A stretch of 64,000 bases of DNA from Paracoccus thiocyanatus (GCF_900156255.1 NZ_FTMK01000013.1:39666-103665); one strand, 5' to 3'; counted from the stretch's first letter, positions 29,067-38,299 are shown. Notes: a model not told the origin generated them from the sequence alone. Numbers and translations: made by a program.

Positions 29067-29347
29067 TCGTCTCGCACCGGCATCGCTATGTCTTTGGGCG
29101 CGGGCGCCGAGTTATTATTCCTGGCTGCGCGGTCAGGGGTTTGCGAATCCCCGGTGCGGCTGGCCAAGGCGACGACCTGCCGCAGCTTGAGACCCGGCTG
29201 GGCTTTCCCCTGCACCCGCTGCCGCATGAGAACCGTTCGGACCATGGCGACTGGCGCGCGGCCTATGACGCCGAAACCGCGGGCATCGTCGCGCGCGCCG
29301 CGGCCGAGGACATCGCCCGCTTCGGCTATCGCTTTGATCCCGATTGA
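29063..29347 (+). pseudogene. Shortened sulfotransferase-like gene (probable remnant)
   Basis: An open frame of 94 residues whose ATG overlaps the mutL stop. Its first eleven residues, [11 protein letters not shown], look like the start of sulfotransferase-family proteins, and the end (LPHENRSDHGDWRAAYDAE then DIARFGYRF) looks like their C-terminus. The middle is far too short and has no recognisable PAPS-binding loop, so a large internal deletion is the simplest reading. The joining region (29093-29160) is atypical. It may still be translated by coupling to mutL. This reading relies on recalled family patterns. Confidence 0.45.
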
Positions 29348-29396
29348 CCTGGGCGCCCGTCGGGGCGACAAATGCAAAGAGACCCGAGGTGCCGCC

Positions 29397-29768
29397 ATGC
29401 TGGAAATCAGTCCCGACAAGATCGCCCATGTCATCATCCGCGCCCGCGAATATGACAGCGGGGTGAACCCCTGGGCGCATAGCGGGCATCGCACCGGCCA
29501 CGGCACCCAGGCCGAGCTGGCCGAATTCATCGCCGGCCTGAACGAGGATGAACAGGCCAGCCTGGTCGCGGTCATGTGGATCGGCCGCGATACCTATGGA
29601 CCCGAGGATCTGGACGAAGCGATCCAGACCGCCAAGGCCGAACGCAGCGCCCCGACCGAGGACTACCTGATGGGCGAGCCGCAACTTGCCGATTACCTGG
29701 AGGCCGGGATGGAGGCGCTGGGGATTTCCCCCGAAGAGGTCGAGGACGACCTGCAACGCCCGGTCTGA
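29397..29768 (+). CDS. DUF3775 domain protein
   Basis: 123 residues from the ATG at 29397 with GAGGTG 7 bases upstream. It is acidic and helical, with the family blocks EISPDKIAHVIIRAREYD, LNEDEQASLVAVMWIGRDTY and PQLADYLEAGMEALGISPEE. DUF3775 has no known function; it is common in Rhodobacterales. No signal peptide or membrane segment is visible. It ends 3 bases before the convergent sugar dehydrogenase gene's stop. Confidence 0.82.
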   Translation: MLEISPDKIAHVIIRAREYDSGVNPWAHSGHRTGHGTQAELAEFIAGLNEDEQASLVAVMWIGRDTYGPEDLDEAIQTAKAERSAPTEDYLMGEPQLADYLEAGMEALGISPEEVEDDLQRPV

Positions 29769-29771
29769 AAA

Positions 29772-30968
29772 TCAGCCGCGCGCCAACCGGATCAGTTCGC
29801 CCGCATCGGTCAGGACCAGCAGCGCGCCGTCGGGCGCGATCTCGATGTCGCGGACCCGGCCGATGCCTTGCAGCAGGCGCTGTTCGCCGGTGACGCGGTC
29901 GCCCTGGATTTGCAGCCGCACCAGCGCCCCGGCCTGCAAGCCGCCGATCAGCGCATCGCCCGAAAGTTCGGGGAACATCGCGCCGTCATAGAACACCATG
30001 CCGCTGGGCGCGATGACCGGGTCCCAGTAATAGACCGGCTGCTCCATCCCCTCGTGCCGGGTGATTCCCTGCCCGATGGGGGCGCCGCTGTAGTCTTGAC
30101 CATAGGTGATCACCGGCCAGCCATAGTTGCGACCGGCCTGGGGGCGGTTCAATTCGTCCCCGCCTTGCGGCCCATGCTCGACCGTCCAAAGCCTGCCCTG
30201 GCCGTCCAGGGCGGCCGCCTGGATGTTGCGATGGCCCCAGGACCAGATTTCAGGCCGGGCCTGGCTGTCCCGCAGCGGATTGCCGGCGGCTGGCCCCCCG
30301 GTTTCGGGGTCGATCCGCAGCACCTTGCCCAGATGGGTGGTCAGATCCTGCGCCAGTTGCCGCGGCTCGGGAAGCGAGCGTTCGCCGGTGGTGACGAATA
30401 GCTGGCCCTGGCCGTCAAAGACCAGGCGCGACCCGAAATGCAGGGTCGAGGCCCAGGCCGGTTCCTGCTGGAAGATCACCCGCATCTCTTCCAGCGCCAG
30501 GCCATCGGCAGACAGCCTTGCGGTGGCGACCGCGGTTGCATTGCGCCCCCCGCCCCGCGGCTGGGAAAAGCTGAACCAGACCTGCCGCGTGCGGCGGAAA
30601 TCTGGGGCCACCGCCACGTCCAGCAGCCCGCCCTGGCCGCGCGCGTCCACCTGGGGCAAGCCCTTGATGGGCTGGGATAACTGCCCGTCGCGGTAAAGGC
30701 GCAGCTTTCCGGCGCGCTCGGTGATCAGCAAGCCGCCGTCGGGCAACAGCGCCATGCCCCAGGGATTGGCCAGCCCGCGGATCACCGGGCTAGGGACGAT
30801 GGGGACCTGCTGGCGGATCTCGGGGGCGCGGGTCTGGCCGGGAAAGGCCGGCTCCTGTCCCTTGGCATTGGGCGGCTGGTCGTTCACCTGGGCCAGCACC
30901 GAGGCCGCGGGCCACAGGCAGGTCGCGGCGGCAAGGAACAGGGCGGCAGGGGCGCGTGGCGGCATCAT
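29772..30968 (-). CDS. PQQ-dependent sugar dehydrogenase (Asd/YliI-like)
   Basis: 398 residues from the ATG at 30968, with GGAG 8 bases upstream. A signal peptide (ALFLAAATCLWPAASVLAQ) sends it to the periplasm. The six-bladed beta-propeller has repeats such as NPWGMALLPDGGLLITER, LFVTTGERSLPEPRQ and RNIQAAALDGQGRLWTVEHG, the latter holding the conserved His and Gly of soluble aldose dehydrogenases. It would oxidise aldoses using PQQ and calcium; no pqq synthesis genes are in the window. It follows the NlpC/P60 gene after 160 bases. Confidence 0.9.
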   Translation of the reverse strand: MMPPRAPAALFLAAATCLWPAASVLAQVNDQPPNAKGQEPAFPGQTRAPEIRQQVPIVPSPVIRGLANPWGMALLPDGGLLITERAGKLRLYRDGQLSQPIKGLPQVDARGQGGLLDVAVAPDFRRTRQVWFSFSQPRGGGRNATAVATARLSADGLALEEMRVIFQQEPAWASTLHFGSRLVFDGQGQLFVTTGERSLPEPRQLAQDLTTHLGKVLRIDPETGGPAAGNPLRDSQARPEIWSWGHRNIQAAALDGQGRLWTVEHGPQGGDELNRPQAGRNYGWPVITYGQDYSGAPIGQGITRHEGMEQPVYYWDPVIAPSGMVFYDGAMFPELSGDALIGGLQAGALVRLQIQGDRVTGEQRLLQGIGRVRDIEIAPDGALLVLTDAGELIRLARG

Positions 30969-31070
30969 GGGCACAGCTCCGGCTGACAGGGGTTTGCGGG
31001 GCAACGCCCCAGCCGCCGCTTGCGTTCCGCCAAGCGCCCGCAGGCCTGTCCGGTGCCTGGTCCCGAAAGC

Positions 31071-31097
31071 TGGCGGGGGCGCGCGGCCGGCCCGCCA
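31071..31097. terminator. Hairpin between NlpC/P60 and sugar dehydrogenase genes
   Basis: TGGCGGG (31071-31077) pairs perfectly with CCCGCCA (31091-31097). It lies 32 bases past the NlpC/P60 stop, within the 160-bp gap 30969-31128. No T-run is present on either side. It may end the aminopeptidase-NlpC transcript. Confidence 0.35.
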
Positions 31098-31128
31098 GGC
31101 CCGGATCGTCCCCCGCATCGCCAGCCGA

Positions 31129-31977
31129 TCAGGGGAAAGCGCCCGGCCGACCCGGCCAGGGCCGGCGGCGGCTGCGCAGCGGACCTTGGCCCGCGGCCTC
31201 GATCCGGGTGATGGCTTGGTCGATCGGCTCGACGATCACCGCCATGGCAAAGGCGGTGGCATGGATCATCCGTTCGGCATCCAGCGCCAGCGCGACATGG
31301 CCGGGCCAGAACAGTAGGTCGTTGCGGCGAATCGCCCCCTCGGCCAGGGGAAAGGCGGCTTCCTGCATGTCGCTGTCGCCGGGACAGGGCAGGGCGCAGG
31401 CCCCCAGCGCCGCCTGCACCAGGCCCGAGCAGTCGATGCCGTTGCGGCTGTTGCCGCCCCACAGATAGGGCGTGCCCAGAAAACGCGCGGCAACGGTCGC
31501 GGGGTCGTCGTCCGGCTGGTCGGCAACATGCTGCACCGGCACCCAGCCGCCTTGTGCCAGCCGGGCGAATTGGCCCTGCATGGCTGTGACGGATAGCCGC
31601 GCACCCAGCGACAACTGCGCCAGTTCCGGCGACTTCATGTCCGGCTGGGCATAGACATGGGTGGCGGGGGCGCTGACGCGGTGGGTGATCGCTGGCATCT
31701 CGGGGTCAAGATCCTCGGCCCGGACCCAGCCGCAATAGCCCTCCGCCGCCGCCTGGACGAAGGCCCAGCCCTGCCGCTGTTCCACCACCACCAGATCGGC
31801 GCCGAAATTCACTTGCCGGTCGCGCCCGCCTTGCGGCGCCCGGCACAGATCGGCCAAGGGCCGCGCCAGGCGCATCGGCCGGCCGGGCGTGTAGGCAGGC
31901 CGCTTCAGGATGCCGCGCAGGCTGTCCAGCGCGACGCGTTCGGTGGCGGGCGTCAGGCGGGGGTCGGAAGGCGTCAT
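31129..31977 (-). CDS. NlpC/P60 family peptidoglycan hydrolase
   Basis: 282 residues from the ATG at 31977, which overlaps the upstream aminopeptidase stop as ATGA. The first ~150 residues contain two SH3-like stretches (GADLVVVEQRQGWAFVQAAA; SLGARLSVTAMQGQFARLAQ). The NlpC domain has Cys183 in NGIDCSGLVQAAL and the catalytic His in WPGHVALALD. Enzymes of this type cut the D-Glu-diaminopimelate bond in wall peptides. No signal peptide is visible, so it may recycle muropeptides in the cytoplasm with the coupled aminopeptidase, which is inference. Confidence 0.9.
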   Translation of the reverse strand: MTPSDPRLTPATERVALDSLRGILKRPAYTPGRPMRLARPLADLCRAPQGGRDRQVNFGADLVVVEQRQGWAFVQAAAEGYCGWVRAEDLDPEMPAITHRVSAPATHVYAQPDMKSPELAQLSLGARLSVTAMQGQFARLAQGGWVPVQHVADQPDDDPATVAARFLGTPYLWGGNSRNGIDCSGLVQAALGACALPCPGDSDMQEAAFPLAEGAIRRNDLLFWPGHVALALDAERMIHATAFAMAVIVEPIDQAITRIEAAGQGPLRSRRRPWPGRPGAFP

Positions 31978-33383
31978 GACAGCAGGTCCGGCAAGGCGTG
32001 CAGGATGGCGCGCATGCCTTGGCCCGCGCCGCCCTTGGGCCGGCCCGGCGCGGCGACAGGCTGCCAGCCATAGATGTCGAAATGCGCATAACACCGCGCT
32101 TGCCCGGTAAAGCGGCGCAGGAACAGCGCCGCGGTGATCGCCCCGGCGAAGCCGCCCGACGGGGCATTGTCCAGATCGGCGATGGCGGGTTCGATCATCG
32201 CCTCATACGGCTCCCAGAAGGGCAGGCGCCAGACCGGGTCGGCATGGGCCAGGCCGGCACGCTGGATCGTCGCGGTCGAGCCGTCGTCGTCGCAAAACAG
32301 CGGCGCCAGATCGGGGCCAAGCGCGACACGGGCCGCCCCCGTCAGCGTCGCCATCGAGATCAGCAGGTCCGGCGCCTCTTCGTCCGCCAGCGCCAGCGCG
32401 TCAGCCAGGACCAGCCGCCCCTCGGCGTCGGTATTGTTGACTTCGACGGTGGGGCCCTTGCGGCTGGTCAGGATGTCGCCGGGCCGGAAGGCGTTGGCCG
32501 AAATGCCGTTTTCGACGGCCGGAATCAGCATGCGCAGCTGCATGTCGCGATGCAGCCCCAGCCGGGCCAGCGTCTCGGCCAGGCCCAGCACGTTCGCCGC
32601 GCCCCCCATGTCCTTTTTCATCAACGCCATCGAGGCGGGCGGCTTGATGTCCAGCCCGCCGGTGTCAAAGCAGACCCCCTTGCCGACCAGCGTCAGCCGC
32701 GGGCCGGTGCCGGGAAAACGGATGTCGATCAGCCGCGGCGGCTGCGCGCCCGCCCGGCCGACGGCGTGGATCATCGGAAAGTTCCGCGCGATAAGGTCAT
32801 CGCCGCGAATCACCTCGATGGCGGCGCCATGGCGGATGGCCAGATTGCGCGCGGCCTGTTCCAGCTCGTCCGGGCCCATGTCTGATGCGGGGGTATTGAT
32901 CAGGTCGCGGGCCAGGTATTCGCCGGCCGCCATGGCGATCAACCGCTCGCGGTCCAGCTCCTGGGGGCAGACAAGGCGGGCGGCCTGCGCCTCGATCCGC
33001 TTGTAACGGTCGAAACGGTATTGCGCGAAAAGCCAGCCCAGCACCGCCTGCGCCAGATCAAGGCCCTGCGGCCTGTTCGCCAGATGCCAGTTGCCTGCGG
33101 GCAGCGCGGCTGACGCGCGGGCCAGCGGGAAACGCTCGCGGCCGGGGGTTTCGCCGGCCTTCGGCTGCGGCCCAAGGCCGAACAGCGCGCCGCCCAGCCC
33201 ACCTTCGGCCGAAGGCAGCAGGCAAAGCTGGCCCGGCTTGCCCGAAAAGCCCTGTGCCCTGGCCCAGTTTGCGGCCAGCGGCTCGACCTCGGGCGGGATT
33301 TCGGGGGCGGAATCGCCCGCCCGAACCAACCAAAGGGGCAGGGAAGGTGCTTCGGGATCGGCAAATTCGGGAATCATCGGCAT
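31974..33383 (-). CDS. Leucyl aminopeptidase family protein (M17)
   Basis: 469 residues from the ATG at 33383, preceded by AGGA at 6 bases. The M17 catalytic domain shows VGKGVCFDTGGLDIK, MKKDMGGAA and the signature NTDAEGRLVLAD, which hold the two metals and catalytic Lys and Arg. The N-terminal ~150 residues are divergent from E. coli PepA, as is usual in this alphaproteobacterial subgroup. It removes N-terminal residues from peptides. Coupled to the NlpC/P60 hydrolase, so the pair may process wall-derived peptides. Confidence 0.92.
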   Translation of the reverse strand: MPMIPEFADPEAPSLPLWLVRAGDSAPEIPPEVEPLAANWARAQGFSGKPGQLCLLPSAEGGLGGALFGLGPQPKAGETPGRERFPLARASAALPAGNWHLANRPQGLDLAQAVLGWLFAQYRFDRYKRIEAQAARLVCPQELDRERLIAMAAGEYLARDLINTPASDMGPDELEQAARNLAIRHGAAIEVIRGDDLIARNFPMIHAVGRAGAQPPRLIDIRFPGTGPRLTLVGKGVCFDTGGLDIKPPASMALMKKDMGGAANVLGLAETLARLGLHRDMQLRMLIPAVENGISANAFRPGDILTSRKGPTVEVNNTDAEGRLVLADALALADEEAPDLLISMATLTGAARVALGPDLAPLFCDDDGSTATIQRAGLAHADPVWRLPFWEPYEAMIEPAIADLDNAPSGGFAGAITAALFLRRFTGQARCYAHFDIYGWQPVAAPGRPKGGAGQGMRAILHALPDLLS

Positions 33384-33447
33384 GCTCTTCCTGTTTGTCC
33401 TATGCGGCAAACTAGCGCCGGGCGGCTGCGCTGCAAGGGCGCCCCGC

Positions 33448-33825
33448 TCAGGCGTGTTCCGGCAGGTCCCATAATTCGGTCAGCGAACGGTTTCCGATCC
33501 GTTCCAGCCGGCAGGTCGTCGCAGCCAGCGCGGCCGGGTCGCGGCGCTCGGCGCAGGCGCCGACATCGATGGCGACGCCTGCCAGGGTGACCAGCCCGAC
33601 CTGCCACGCCAGCCGCGAAAGCTGGTCGGCGTGGGCTACGACGGCGCCGGGATCGCCCTGTTGCGAAGCGGCGACCGTGCAGCGCAACGCCAGGGCAAGC
33701 TGTTCCAGCGCGGCGCCGATGACTTGCGCGGCCGCCGGTTCGCCCAGTTCGTGGATGATCTGGTCGAGCCTTTGCACGTCGATCCGCGGCGGTTCGTCTA
33801 CGGCCAGAATTGCGATCTTGGTCAT
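33448..33825 (-). CDS. Hpt-like helical protein lacking the usual histidine
   Basis: 125 residues from the ATG at 33825 with GGAAG upstream. The protein is all-helical, and LSRLAWQVGLVTLAGVA aligns with the LKGSAxxxGxxxL helix of histidine phosphotransfer domains. The residue two before the Leu, normally the phosphorylated His, is Asp67; a His lies at 65. The C-terminus LERIGNRSLTELWDL is typical of a small Rhodobacteraceae family I recognise but cannot name. Function is unknown. It lies upstream of the aminopeptidase on the same strand, 64 bases away. Confidence 0.6.
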   Translation of the reverse strand: MTKIAILAVDEPPRIDVQRLDQIIHELGEPAAAQVIGAALEQLALALRCTVAASQQGDPGAVVAHADQLSRLAWQVGLVTLAGVAIDVGACAERRDPAALAATTCRLERIGNRSLTELWDLPEHA

Positions 33826-33965
33826 TCCTGCTTCCATCTCGGGCCCTGTCATGCCGTGCAAACTGGCATCGATCCATCAAGAAAAGGTTATGGCGCGCAT
33901 GCTAAACCACTCGAACTTTATCGGTTGCGCCGCTATCACTCGTTCGATCGGTAGATGAGGAAGTA

Positions 33966-34616
33966 ATGAAAGAAGCACGTCCACTGCCGCTGTATCTGGT
34001 TCAGCGCTATCACGGCTGGCGCGCCACAGCCTTTGTCGAAAACCGGGTCTGGTACCGCCGACTTTCCGAGGATGGTCAGCACCCCCGAGCCATGGTTATC
34101 GCCTGCTGCGATTCGCGCGTGCATGTGACCTCGATCTTCGGTGCGGATACCGGCGAGTTCTTCATTCATCGCAATATCGCCAATCTGGTCCCGCCCTATG
34201 CGCCGGATGGCGAGCAGCACGGCACTTCGGCAGCGGTCGAGTATGCGGTCAAGACGCTGAAGGTCGCCCATGTCGTGGTCGTCGGCCATACGAATTGCGG
34301 TGGCGTCCAAGGGTGTCATGCCATGTGTTCGGGCCATGCGCCCGAGCTTGAGGAAAGAACCAGTTTCGTGGGACGCTGGATGGATATCCTGCGCCCAGGA
34401 TATGAGCGCGTGGCGCCCTTGCCGAAAGAACAGCAGATTCGCGCGTTGGAGCGACAGGCGGTGCTGGTATCGCTTGAGAACCTGATGACCTTTCCGTTCG
34501 TCAGCGAGGCGGTCGAGACCGGAAACCTGTCCTTGCACGGCGTGTTGCACGATATCGCCGAGGGCACCTTGGAACAATACGACAACCAGGCTGGGGGTTT
34601 CGCGCCCGTCATCTGA
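33966..34616 (+). CDS. Beta-class carbonic anhydrase
   Basis: 216 residues. Zinc ligands are Cys48 in CCDSR, and His108 and Cys111 in GHTNCGG; Asp49 and Arg51 form the usual gating dyad. NIANLVPPY and EYAVKTLKVAHVVVVGH are further family blocks. It interconverts CO2 and bicarbonate in the cytoplasm. The start has GAGGAAG 5 bases upstream. Base and codon use (more A/T at third positions) is closer to the adjacent flagellar genes than to the metabolic genes on either side. It converges on flgI. Confidence 0.94.
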   Translation: MKEARPLPLYLVQRYHGWRATAFVENRVWYRRLSEDGQHPRAMVIACCDSRVHVTSIFGADTGEFFIHRNIANLVPPYAPDGEQHGTSAAVEYAVKTLKVAHVVVVGHTNCGGVQGCHAMCSGHAPELEERTSFVGRWMDILRPGYERVAPLPKEQQIRALERQAVLVSLENLMTFPFVSEAVETGNLSLHGVLHDIAEGTLEQYDNQAGGFAPVI

Positions 34617-34639
34617 TCGCCATCCAGGACATGGTCGCA

Positions 34640-34668
34640 CAGGTTCGCGGTGGTGGTGCCGCGACCTG
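34640..34668. terminator. Hairpin between carbonic anhydrase and flgI
   Basis: CAGGTTCGCGG (34640-34650) pairs with CCGCGACCTG (34659-34668) across an 8-base loop with one bulged T. It sits between two convergent genes, 24 bases past one stop and 20 from the other, so it could end both transcripts. There is no clear T-run. Confidence 0.45.
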
Positions 34669-34687
34669 GGCCGCGGCAGTTTCGGGA

Positions 34688-35788
34688 TCAGTTCACGATG
34701 AATTCGGCATGAAGCGCCCCGGCTGCATGAACCGCCTTCAGGATGTCGATCATATCGCGAGGCCGGATGCCCAATGCATTCAGTCCCGCGACGACGTCCG
34801 ACAAGGATGATTCGCCGGCCACCTCGGCAAAGCCTATGCCCGGTTCCTGGGTGATTTCCGCCTGGGTCCTGGGCACGACGACGGTTTCCCCCTCGGCGAA
34901 CGGGTTCGGCTGCGACACGACGGGCGTTTCGCGGACCCGCAGCGTCAGGTTCCCCTGTGAAACGGCGACGCGCGAGATCCGCACGTCCTCGCCCATGACG
35001 ATTGTGCCCGACTTGTGATCGATGACGACGCGTGCCGCGGTTTCGGGCTCGACCGTGATGTTTTCGATCTGCCCGATCAGCCGGGCTGGGTTCACCTTGC
35101 CCAGAACGGTCGAATCGATGGCGATGGTTCCCGAATCCATCAGTTCGGCAAGCCCGCGGCCCAGCGTTCGATTGATCGCGGCCTCGACGCGGGCCGCCGT
35201 CGTGAAGTCCGGATTTCGCAGCGCCAGCCGCAGGTTGGTCATTTGCGAGAAATCGAAGGCGACCTCGCGTTCCACCCTGGCGCCCGAAGGAATCGTGCCG
35301 GTCGTCGGCACCCCCTGGACCACGGATGCGGCCGCGCCGGACGCCTCGGCCCCGCCGGCCAGGACCGAGCCTTGGGCCACGGCGTAAATTTCGCCATCCG
35401 CGGCGTTCAGCGGCGTCATGACCAGCGTTCCGCCCAGCAGGCTTTTTGCGTCACCGATGGCGGCGACATTGATGTCGATTTGCGATCCGGCCCGCGCAAA
35501 TGGCGGCAAGGTCGCGGTGACGATCACCGCCGCGACGTTCTTTGGCCTAAATGCTTCATCGGTGACGTTCACCCCCAGCCGTTCGAGCAAGCCTGCCATG
35601 ATTTCTTCGGTAAAGGGCGAGTTTCTTAAGCTGTCGCCCGAGCCATTGAGTCCGACGACAAGCCCATATCCCACCAGGTCGTTTCCTCTGACGCCGTCTA
35701 TATTCGCAAGATCCTTGATACGGACCGGGGCGCTGAACGCCGGACCGGCAAGGCCCAACAAAAGCAGGATAAGACATAGAAACCTCAT
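34688..35788 (-). CDS. flgI: Flagellar P-ring protein FlgI
   Basis: 366 residues with a signal peptide (CLILLLLGLAGPAFSA) and the P-ring family blocks RIKDLANIDGVRGNDLVGYG, VVGLNGSGDS, KNVAAVIVTATLPPFA and GALHAEFIVN at the end. FlgI forms the periplasmic bushing around the flagellar rod. Its ATG overlaps the flgL stop by four bases. It is the last gene of the flagellar block; its usual partners flgH and flgA are not here. Confidence 0.95.
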   Translation of the reverse strand: MRFLCLILLLLGLAGPAFSAPVRIKDLANIDGVRGNDLVGYGLVVGLNGSGDSLRNSPFTEEIMAGLLERLGVNVTDEAFRPKNVAAVIVTATLPPFARAGSQIDINVAAIGDAKSLLGGTLVMTPLNAADGEIYAVAQGSVLAGGAEASGAAASVVQGVPTTGTIPSGARVEREVAFDFSQMTNLRLALRNPDFTTAARVEAAINRTLGRGLAELMDSGTIAIDSTVLGKVNPARLIGQIENITVEPETAARVVIDHKSGTIVMGEDVRISRVAVSQGNLTLRVRETPVVSQPNPFAEGETVVVPRTQAEITQEPGIGFAEVAGESSLSDVVAGLNALGIRPRDMIDILKAVHAAGALHAEFIVN

Positions 35789-36804
35789 GACAGGTAATCC
35801 GTCAAGCTAAGCTTGGACAGCCGGGCGGTCAGCGCGTAGAGGCTTTGAATCCTGGCTTCGGTCTCCTCCAGGGCGGTCGTGGTTTCATAGGGATCCGCAC
35901 CCACCATGTTCGTGCGCGCCAGGGAAAGCGCGGTTATTTCGGCCGCGTTCCGCGCCTGCGCTTGCGTGATCGCAGCCTGCTGTTGCCCCAGGTCGGACCG
36001 CGCCGAGGTCAGGGTGATAGTTGCTTTGACCAGCCGCGCCCCCGCTTCGGAAAAGAGTTCCCGTAAGGTGTCGGTGCTGATCGCCGCGCCTGCTTCGGAG
36101 GCATAGGTGATGATCGCCATGCCTTTGAGAGTATCCCGTAGTTCCGAAGAATTTGCCGTCAGCTTGCTGTTGATGTGGCGATCCGGAGAGATCAGGAAAC
36201 GGGTATCCCCGCTATCATCGCCTTGATAGAAGGTGTCGGCGAAACCGCCTGAGCCAGGCGCGGAGTCGAACCAGGCATCAATGCGGCCCGCGATCCCGGC
36301 GGCCGTTGTCGCGCCGGCGACGGCCGCATTCAAATCGGCCAGCATGGCTGTAAGCGCGCCGATCGGGGCGCTGTCGGACTTGCTTCCCGAAAACAGATAC
36401 TGCCCGCCGGAACTGGTATTAAGCGCGGTAAGCATGGATTGGAAATCCTGCCTTGCGTTATCGGCCCGATTTCTCAAGTCCTGGTCGCTGGCAATGCTGG
36501 GCTCGCTTAGCAATCGGGGACCCAGTTCATCCACCACGGACTGCATCCGCTCAAGTACGGATTGCATGGTCGTGAAACGGTTCTGCCCTTCAGACGCGTT
36601 TTGCTGGAAGGTTTGCAACATTTTCATGCGCGATTCGATATGCGCAAGGCCAGAGATATCCCCGGCCAAAGCCTTTGGAATATCGGCTTTCACCCCTGTC
36701 ATCAATTCCTCGGTCAACCGGTCGAGCCGGGTTTTCAAGCCGTGCTGGCCAAGGCGGAGTTGATAGGAGCGGGATAGATCACCGATGGAATGAAAGGAAC
36801 TCAT
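35785..36804 (-). CDS. flgL: Flagellar hook-filament junction protein FlgL-like
   Basis: 339 residues of flagellin-like architecture: an N-terminal coiled coil (RSYQLRLGQHGLKTRLDRL, ISGLAHIESRMKMLQ), a short variable centre with GGQYLFSGSKSDSAPIG, and a C-terminal helix (LARTNMVGADPYETTTALEE). The GQYLFSG block is typical of FlgL. It joins the hook-cap junction to the filament. The start overlaps the flgK stop (ATGA) and the end overlaps flgI, so the three are co-translated. Confidence 0.9.
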   Translation of the reverse strand: MSSFHSIGDLSRSYQLRLGQHGLKTRLDRLTEELMTGVKADIPKALAGDISGLAHIESRMKMLQTFQQNASEGQNRFTTMQSVLERMQSVVDELGPRLLSEPSIASDQDLRNRADNARQDFQSMLTALNTSSGGQYLFSGSKSDSAPIGALTAMLADLNAAVAGATTAAGIAGRIDAWFDSAPGSGGFADTFYQGDDSGDTRFLISPDRHINSKLTANSSELRDTLKGMAIITYASEAGAAISTDTLRELFSEAGARLVKATITLTSARSDLGQQQAAITQAQARNAAEITALSLARTNMVGADPYETTTALEETEARIQSLYALTARLSKLSLTDYLS

Positions 36805-38252
36805 GTCAGCCTCAATATCGCGTCTAGCATGTCATTTGCGGCCTGAAAGACCTTGGCATTTGCGGCATATGCGCGCTCCAGGGAAAGCAGGTTTTCCATT
36901 TCCCTGTCGCTATCGACCCCCTCGGCAAGAAGCGCGGCCTGAAGGCCGGACTGGCGCGAACTGCCTTGCATGGCGGCGGCATCGGATCGGATGCGGTTTG
37001 TAGCGGCGCCTGAAGACAACTCGGCGGAAAGCGTTTGCAAGCTGCGCGGCGTGTCGGAAAGACTGCCCGATGCAGGCGGACGGGCGGCCGACAGGGCCGC
37101 GCCCAGCCGGTCGAGCAGCGCGCTTTCCCCCGAGTTTCCAGCGCTGCTTGCATTGATCCCGGCACGAATGCGCCATAATTCCCCGCCCGCATCGGGATTT
37201 GCAAGTGACGTCACTGCAATACGGCTGGCGAAGCCGGCTTCCTGGGCTGGATCGAACGCGCCTTGGGCGTCGGTAAACAGGCCGTGACTGGCCGCATTCA
37301 AGGACGGATCTATTGCCGGATCCGACAGCCGATCATAGAGATCGCGCGCGAAAGCGTCGATCTGCTGTTGATAACCAGAAGCGATCTGATCGCGGATCGC
37401 AAAATTTGCACCCAGGCTTCCGCCTTCGAACATGGCGAGCTGTGCGTCGCCGAGGGGTTTGCCGTTGAAGATGACCGTCGAAAGAGTGCCGTCAGCCAAG
37501 GACATTCCGGCCGTGATGCCCGAACTGGCGTCGAATTCGATCCGGGCGGGTTCCGTTCCGTCCAGAAGGATTGCGCCGGCGGGCGTGAACAGGGCGATGC
37601 GGCCGTTTTCGCGCGGCACCTCTTTGATCGGCAGGATATCGGCGATTTCGTCTGTCGCCGCCTGACGGGCATCAATCAAGGAAGAGGCATCCTTGCCCTG
37701 GGCTGTCAGGGTGACGATCTGGTCATTCAGTTTCGCCACTTGTTGCAGCGCATCATTCAGGCGCGAGACGTCGTTTTCGATCGCTTGATCGGCCTTGCCG
37801 CGTTGGGCCTGGATCGTTGCGGAAATGTGGTTGATCTTCTTGGCCAGGGCGGTGGCCGTATCCAGAACGCCTGCCAGCCGCACATCGCTGTCCGGGCGCG
37901 AGGCGGCGCTGGCCAGGGCCGATTCGAAGTCGGCCAGGTTTTGCCCCAGGGAAGAAGCCTCGGTCGTGCCGAAGGCTTGTTCCATGGCGGCATGAAACGC
38001 GGCTGCGGTTCGGGATGAGCCGACCTCTGCCAAGGCAAGACGGTTGTCGGCGACCAAGCCGGCGGTAAATATCCGGCTGACGCCGTCGATGCCCACGCCG
38101 CCATGCTGGGACAGGCGAGAGGACAGGTCGAGTTCCCGGCGCGCATAGCCGGGCGTCAGCGCGTTGGCAATGTTCGATGACACGATTTCGGTGCCGCGGG
38201 AGGCCGCGGTGAGACCGGAAACGGCGTTGGAGATTGCGGACGAAATGCTCAT
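36801..38252 (-). CDS. flgK: Flagellar hook-associated protein FlgK
   Basis: 483 residues. ATG at 38252 is preferred, with GGAGC 7 bases upstream; a TTG two codons earlier is less likely. The N-terminal basal-body block (VSGLTAASRGTEIVSSNIAN then TPGYARRE) and the C-terminal NLLSLERAYAANAKVFQAAND are classical for FlgK. It forms the first junction zone between hook and filament. Forty-seven bases separate it from flgE. Confidence 0.94.
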   Translation of the reverse strand: MSISSAISNAVSGLTAASRGTEIVSSNIANALTPGYARRELDLSSRLSQHGGVGIDGVSRIFTAGLVADNRLALAEVGSSRTAAAFHAAMEQAFGTTEASSLGQNLADFESALASAASRPDSDVRLAGVLDTATALAKKINHISATIQAQRGKADQAIENDVSRLNDALQQVAKLNDQIVTLTAQGKDASSLIDARQAATDEIADILPIKEVPRENGRIALFTPAGAILLDGTEPARIEFDASSGITAGMSLADGTLSTVIFNGKPLGDAQLAMFEGGSLGANFAIRDQIASGYQQQIDAFARDLYDRLSDPAIDPSLNAASHGLFTDAQGAFDPAQEAGFASRIAVTSLANPDAGGELWRIRAGINASSAGNSGESALLDRLGAALSAARPPASGSLSDTPRSLQTLSAELSSGAATNRIRSDAAAMQGSSRQSGLQAALLAEGVDSDREMENLLSLERAYAANAKVFQAANDMLDAILRLT

Positions 38253-38299
38253 GGTCAAGCTCCGGTTTTGCGCGGGTGGCGTGAAGCCCCGGCCAAGTA

